Assembly (NCBI RefSeq): GCF_949628265.1
Contig: NC_088787.1
Location: 2,656,501 to 2,720,500 of the forward strand
Reading direction: 5' to 3'
Length of the DNA stretch: 64,000 nt
From: Cloeon dipterum
Taxonomy: Eukaryota > Arthropoda > Insecta > Ephemeroptera > Baetidae
Shown piece after piece: positions 58,867 through 64,000 of this stretch. Numbering within the stretch: position 1 is the stretch's first letter; every line of letters starts with the position of its first letter. The position numbers and the translations under genes are program-made. Under the pieces are notes generated by a model that saw nothing but the letters and a program-made list of their open reading frames with translations, was not told where the DNA came from and made no database searches.

Positions 58867-59031
58867 CTATAGAGTTTCGCCATTGATACCACGGAAAATG
58901 AAAATTGATATTGATAGGAAGATGATAAATTCTGAGAACATTCCCAATGAATTTAAAGCCAGCATAATATGTCGAGTCGAGAGACAAAGCAGAGGAATGC
59001 AAGACACACTTCCTACGCAACCTGGAAATAT
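58867..59031 (-). pseudogene. Possible relic of a Yellow-like transmembrane exon
   Basis: After an acceptor (ATATTTCCAG) the minus strand reads SCIPLLCLSTRHIM, LALNSLGMFSEFIIF, LSISIFIFRGINGETL and then TAG. The layout (a cysteine, a hydrophobic helix, IFIFRG in place of IYWFRK) resembles the last exon of the neighbouring genes but similarity is low. The tail after the helix is missing. Confidence 0.3.
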
Positions 59032-59599
59032 CATCAAATTTTGCGGCTTTGTTTGAAAATCATTGAAAAAACAAATTGAAGTTATGCAACCGGCTCGATG
59101 CCAGCTATGTACAGGCTGCATAACTCCATCAAAAATGTTAAGGTTTTTAACTTAGTTCAAATTCAAATTTAATTCTCTTCATTATTTACTGCTAATTAGT
59201 GCTAGACAAGTGAATAGAAAAAAGGGCATCGGAGGATGTTTATTAAGCAAGCCAAGTGCGCACGAGAGTTTTTCGCGCAGATGCAAAAGCGATATAAGGG
59301 GACCATATTATAAATTGTTTGGCCTGTCGTCTTCCCTTCTCACTGGCAGATGGCGCAAATTCTCCGCTTTTCTCGCTACTTTAGCCGGCTGGAGGGGCCA
59401 ATGACGGACGCCTCTGATTGGCTGTCCGTCAAAACTACGCCTTACAAAAGCTATCAGCTTACTAATCGCAAACGGAAATGAATCTTATGCTCGCGTGCAC
59501 TTCACTTTTATTGTTTAAATTTAAAATTGATCTGACCAAATCACGGAATTGTATTAAAATATCCTGTTTTGTTGTCATGGGTGTATGATTTTTGGCCGC

Positions 59600-59692
59600 T
59601 GACTGCAGTTCTAAAAGCAACCACAGCCTCGACCTTTTGGCTGCACTACGAGCCACATATTTCCAGCTGCGTCAAGTTCAAGATACGCGTCA
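59600..59692 (-). pseudogene. Relic of Yellow-like exon 3
   Basis: The minus strand reads LDAAGNMWLVVQPKGRG and then a stop, matching TIDASGNMWLLVQYKSNQRP in exon 3 of gene 1. It sits between genes 1 and 2 with no intact partner exons, so it is a leftover of another copy. AT-rich sequence at 59,770-59,900 matches 63,150-63,300, another sign of duplicated units. Confidence 0.55.
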
Positions 59693-60159
59693 TTCTTCCG
59701 GGTTAAATCCATATACATTAAATAAAATTGTAAAATTTTTTAATATTGTTGGAAAGAAATAAAACATTTTATTTATTGAATAAAAATATTTATTACATTT
59801 CCACCATAAATATATCACGCAGCTGACGCAGGGCGCTGACGTTTAATTTTATCAACAGGAAATCAGATAAATGCTGAGCAAGAAACAATTCCATTCCATT
59901 TTATTAACATTTTTAATTTAATTTTTGGCTTGGTTAAGCATACAAAGATAAAAAATATCAAAATTAAGCAAAAAAAATATTTACAGCAATCTACTCTTTG
60001 GGAAGTATTAAGGATTAATAGTTATTATTAAATGTAACTGTGAATTTCAGCAACTGTTGTTGGCGCGGAAGTTGACCTCTACGTAAATCGGCTCGGAAGT
60101 CGGAAGTCTCTTTTTTGCGGTTGATTAGCGTACTCCTTTTGGTCTTAATGGCAATGCTT

Positions 60160-61888
60160 TTAATTATTCTTTCGGAACCAAAGAATCTGGGATGCGGTGA
60201 AGTAGAGGCAGAACACGTTCCAGCAGGACAAAACTATGTCCAAAACGAGCAGGCCTTTATATACTGCGTCGTCATCGCATGTTCTGATTTCTTTTTCTGT
60301 GAACAAGGAAGACATTTTTAGCATGTTTAATGACGTGAAACTGCTTTTATTAAGGTCTAGCGTAGTACATCTATTATGAAATAGCGATAACACCAACTTA
60401 TCATCAATCATTTCTGACCAAAAAGTATCCGGACGGAAATATTTTGGATATGATTCGGTCTAATGATGATTTGAATGATTTTGAGTCTTTTCCCTGATGG
60501 TTTGACAGGAAAAGGCAATCATTCGAGACTGTTAACCAGAGATTGAAAGAAAAATAAATTAACACGTTTATTTAATTGACCATTCTTCTTGCTTTCATTA
60601 ATAACCATATTGCTAGAGATAATTAAAAAGATATTCGAATTACCTGTCAAGTTTTTATACAGGTATGATCTTGTGCCGACTGCAGCCTTCATTATTCTCA
60701 TTTGCGGTTTTCGGTTGGATTTATATCGGACAATAAGCCACATATCTCCAGACGCGTCTATGGTAAAAGAAAATGGCCAGGAATTCCTCGCCACCTCCAC
60801 TCCTTCATCCTAAAACAAAAATCATAAGTCTTGTTCCATCAACCTTCCATTTTTTGTCTCAAATACCTTATAAATATACTCCTCCTTGAAGGGCGAATTC
60901 GTGTCATACATTGCTATGGACTTCTTGGCCGGAAGGTCAAAGTAGAGCACGCCCTTTTCGTCCATGGCCATCCAGTTTGACTCGGCTGTCTTCATTGCCA
61001 CTATTGTGGGCGTCACTATCTTCGCTCCTTTTCTTAGGTCTGATACGGAAATTGAGAGTATATTCGTGGAGAAGGCTTCAGTGAGGTAAAGCTGCTGTCT
61101 CATTTTCAACGGAGAGAGAGCGAGTGCTGTAATGTATGTATTTATTGTCACTTCCACGCGCCATGACCTGTTCTCCTTCAAACTAAACACCACCAGATAC
61201 TTAGGATCAACGATGTAAGCAAAGCAATCATTCTCTGATTGATCTACAACCATTTCTCGCAACCATCGTTTGCCGTAGAAATGCGAGACGACTGTGTCCG
61301 GAAATACGTGCACGTGTTTTAGTTTGTTTCTGTCAGCTAGGTTAAATATTGAAAGTTTTGCTGGACAGAACCATCCGCCATTGTCTACAACCCACAGTTG
61401 GTCAAATGGATCTACTTCTATTCCTTGGGCGTCCTGCACGGTGATGCAATTATATCTGTCCATCTGAAAAAGCGTGTAAATTTGCTGCGATTGGTATATT
61501 TACTTTTACTTAGATTTTAAAAATAATGAAACAGCAAAAGAAAAAGCACAGTTTTTGAGAATGTATAGAAACGACTTTTTTAATTTCCATACTTGTATAA
61601 AAATGTTCATACCTGTTTTTGCAATGACTGGAAAGAATACAGTCTTGGAGACTTAGTTAGCGCATCAGTTCGAAGCCAAGCGAGGGTCAAAGGATAGGAA
61701 GAACCAAAATGACTATTCAGACTGAGAATCATCTTGTTTTTGTAGACCGCGATGTGCCGAGGATCTATTTCGCTGGACTTGTAGTCGCCTTCAAACTGGC
61801 CATTCCACTCGTAAACGGTAGAGAAGTTGAGGCAATTTGCTGCCGCAAAGAGGCCGAGCAGCGCAACCAGTTTGAAGTGCGAAAACAT
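60160..61888 (-). CDS. Membrane-anchored Yellow/MRJP-like protein 2, tail-less (391 aa)
   Basis: Four exons join in phase with the same structure as gene 1: 61,888-61,613, 61,463-60,867, 60,809-60,644 and 60,296-60,160. The signal peptide is MFSHFKLVALLGLFAAANC. The propeller is very similar to gene 1 (QGIEVDPFDQLWVVDNGG, WRVEV, GVLYFDLP, IAMYDTN). The transmembrane helix is kept (VLDIVLSCWNVFCLYFTASQ, then ILWFRK), but the frame stops right after it (NN, TAA at 60,162-60,160). Beyond the stop, decayed tail sequence is still readable, including a seven-base tandem duplication just before the remnant of the SEPIY motif, so the tail was lost by mutation. The protein should still reach the membrane but cannot signal through the tail tyrosine. 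Confidence 0.82.
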
Positions 61889-61899
61889 TGCTCAACTCA

Positions 61900-63455
61900 A
61901 TTATGCAACCTTTTTTTTCCACAGTTTCAGTAAGTAATTCCTGCACAAAAAACGAAACCTCGTTTCAATTCTTGCACTCCTCTTCGACAACTGACAAGGA
62001 GAATATTTTATTTGTCACCCGGGATATCGATATTAGGAACGGAAATATCACACCACTTAACGCAAAGGAAGAAGATAAGATTGTTTCAAGCTTAGCTCTG
62101 ATTGTATCTGTATTATAATTAACTGTGCGCGCGTAAATCAATGTTGATTTCCTTCATCACGAGCTCTTGCTACGCAGGCTCGAAATATCATCAAATTCTA
62201 TACAGATTTGTTTAAAACTCATTGTAAAAACAATGGTTTTCTATTTTCTAGTCTACAAAAATCAAGCCGATATTTTGGAAGTATGCAACCGGCTCAATGC
62301 AAGCTGTACACAGGTTGCATACATCATCAAAAAGAAAAAATTTCAAGGTTTCGTTACGTCGTTCAAATTAAATTTTAGTCCTAGACAAGTGATTTAAAAA
62401 ATAAGCACCAGAGGCTGTTTTTTAAACAAGCTAAGCGCTCGAGAATTTTTCGCACAGACGGCCGCATATAGAGGGCGGGAGCCATAAATTTTGTTTTGCC
62501 TTTAGTCTCCCCTCCACCAGCAGACAGCGGACGAGCGGACATTCTCTGCCGTAAAACCGCCTTACAAAAAGGAGATCAGCTCACTCCTAAGTCCTAACAA
62601 TAAGCGCAAACGGAAATAATCAATTTACAGGCCTTCCTGTAAATACTGATTGCGATAAAAAAGCCATAAAAATTAGAGGTCTCAGCCAGCCGCTCTAGCC
62701 GGCAAATTTTGGGTTCCTTGGGCAGCCGTCAGCCACCGTGTTTCGGGCTAAGCCGCGCCAGCCGCCGTAGAAAGGGTCAAAATTTTAAATTGCAGGAGAA
62801 AAAAAGTCATCCGGATTTTTGGGACGTTAGGAACAATCAAAATTCACGTTTTAAATTTTGTCAGCCGCGCCAAACGCCGCCGCTGGGCAATATCTCGCTG
62901 CTGTGACCATTAATAAATATAAAAATTTATTATTGTAAACAGCATTGGAAGTCTTGAAGGTGAAGGTTAAACAGTGTTTCTCATTATTTGTAATGTAATA
63001 ACTTTAAATTGCTCTTATTCAATTGCAAACAAAATTAAGTATAAATTTAACGAATATATCTTTCTTTTGTGTCAAATAAAAACACGTCAAACACAGTGTA
63101 GAATTTCTGCTTGTTCTTAAAAGAAACACATCAAATAATTTATTTTATAAATAAAATTTTATTTAATTAATTAAATAAAATTACATTATTACTTTTCCAC
63201 CACAAAATATCAAGCAGCTGACGCAAAGCGCAGTGGCGTTCAACTTTATCAACAGGAAATCAGATAAAATGCTAAAAGCAAGGAATAAATCCATTCCATT
63301 TCATATGCAATAACAGTATTAATTATTAATTACCTTATGGTTAAACATATAAAGCCACACTTGAATAAATTGATTAATAAAATATTCAACAATTATTTTT
63401 TATTAACAGCAATCAACTAACTTGTTTAGAAGTAATGAGGAGTAATGCAAACGTT
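61900..63455. other. Upstream region of gene 2 and spacer to gene 3
   Basis: 61,985-62,645 is the second copy of the duplicated upstream region. 62,650-62,900 is moderately GC-rich with no clear frame. 62,900-63,455 is AT-rich and includes the stretch matching 59,770-59,900, which is probably the 3' flank of gene 3. No further gene is seen. Confidence 0.5.
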
Positions 63456-63461
63456 GTAGAT

Positions 63462-64000
63462 TTAATAGTGAATTTGAGCAACTGTGGTGTTCGCGGAAGT
63501 GGAAGGCACGGGTCCGACCTCTTCGTAAATCGGCTCGGAAGTTTCTCTCTCGCGGTTGATTGGCGTATCAGCACACATCTGCTCGTACTCCTTGTTTTTG
63601 GCGATGCGACGTTGCATTTGTTTAATTTTTCGAAACCAAAGAATCTGGGATGCGATCGAGAAGAGGCAGAAAATGTTCCAGCAGGAAAAAATTGTGTTCA
63701 AGATGAGCAGGCCTTTATATTTGGCGTCGTTCTCGCATGTTCTCATTCCCGTATCTGTGAATAAAATAATGTATGTATTTTTTGGCATGAAACTTGTGTT
63801 TCTTTTATTAGCTACTCTTGTGAACATTATTTGTATAAATTTCAATAAAACCAACTTAATTACTATGACAAAAATCTTCTACGATACCAAAATTACGAAA
63901 ATTACCTTTAGCAATCAGTAATTTTAGTTTCGAATTATTTTTGAGTGAATGCTCCAATATCCATAGATTCCCGGAGGTGTCCAAAGTAATACTCAAGTTG
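63462..64000 (-). CDS. Membrane-anchored Yellow/MRJP-like protein 3 (C-terminal part)
   Basis: The window cuts this gene. Visible are the end of exon 3 (64,000-63,906: NLSITLDTSGNLWILEHSLK..., donor AAG|GTAATT) and exon 4 (63,754-63,462, acceptor TTATTCACAG). Exon 4 has a short extracellular stretch, a transmembrane helix (ILNTIFSCWNIFCLFSIASQ), WFRKIKQ, and a tail of about 58 residues with SEPIYEEVGPV, ending QIHY and TAA. Exon 3 is more diverged from genes 1 and 2 than they are from each other, but helix and tyrosine motif are kept. Codons after the helix supply the intact tail that gene 2 has lost. Confidence 0.75.

Larger units (their letters stand above)
58620..59470. repeat. Duplicated upstream region, copy 1
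   Basis: Blocks of this region align with 61,985-62,645 upstream of Yellow-like gene 2: AGGAACGGAAATATCACACC, CGAAATATCATCAAATT-type, ATGCAACCGGCTC(G/A)ATGC, CTAGACAAGTGA, and CTTACAAAA..GATCAGCT with CGCAAACGGAAAT. This shows that the genes arose by tandem duplication of a unit of about 3.3 kb including upstream DNA. Copy 1 has about 220 extra bases at 58,785-59,005. Confidence 0.7.

Noticed and set aside
1..64000. CRISPR arrays, bacterial operons or integrated prokaryotic DNA
   Set aside because: No regularly spaced direct repeats with unique spacers were seen. All recognised genes have spliceosomal introns and animal domain architectures.

Overview
This is nuclear DNA from an animal, almost certainly an insect. 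Every recognisable gene is split by short GT-AG introns. The proteins belong to metazoan families (Elongin C, PPTC7, arrestin-domain protein, SORL1), and a cluster of Yellow/MRJP-type genes, a family typical of insects, lies at the right end. I cannot name the species from sequence alone. A complete SORL1 and a caspase-NACHT-ankyrin gene are not what I would expect from fly-like insects. Layout, left to right. 0-14 kb: the 3' end of a divergent Elongin C gene, then a repeat-rich accessory region. It holds three decayed copies of a ~1.7 kb unit, three copies of a ~1 kb transposon with long inverted ends, arrays of GCGCATGCGC palindromes, a small leucine-rich-repeat gene on the minus strand, and a frameshifted second copy of the last Elongin C exon. 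14-22.6 kb: non-coding, with a likely CG-rich first exon/promoter near 13.9-14.1 kb, local tandem repeats, and three hairpin repeats carrying RFX-type X-boxes. It is probably the long first intron and regulatory DNA of the next gene. 22.6-46 kb: four plus-strand genes head to tail with GC-rich exons. They are a 765-residue coiled-coil protein, the phosphatase PPTC7, an alpha-arrestin with two PPxY motifs, and a complete 28-exon SORL1 orthologue (2,149 aa). Their introns carry several hairpin and transposon insertions. An orphan C2H2 zinc-finger exon follows SORL1. 47.9-54.5 kb (minus strand): the most unusual gene. I could assemble ten in-phase exons encoding about 1,902 residues: an apparently catalytic caspase domain (p20 with SHG and ACRG, plus p10), a second degenerate caspase-like domain, a NACHT NTPase, and a long ankyrin-repeat array. 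This is NLR-like architecture, which I know of no well-studied insect having. 56.4-64 kb (minus strand): tandem Yellow/MRJP-like genes (two complete, one cut by the window edge, and possible relics). They differ from secreted Yellow proteins in having a C-terminal transmembrane helix and, in two of the three, a cytoplasmic EPIYEE(I/V) tyrosine motif resembling a Src-family SH2 ligand. The middle gene has lost this tail. How the genes relate: SORL1 (retromer/GGA cargo receptor) and the alpha-arrestin (NEDD4 adaptor) both act in membrane-protein sorting, but nothing shows co-regulation. The AT-rich minus-strand block (caspase-NACHT-ANK plus membrane Yellow genes) differs in base composition and tempo from the conserved plus-strand genes and looks like a lineage-specific, possibly immune or receptor-type, region. 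All exon structures were assembled by eye from splice signals and reading phase.
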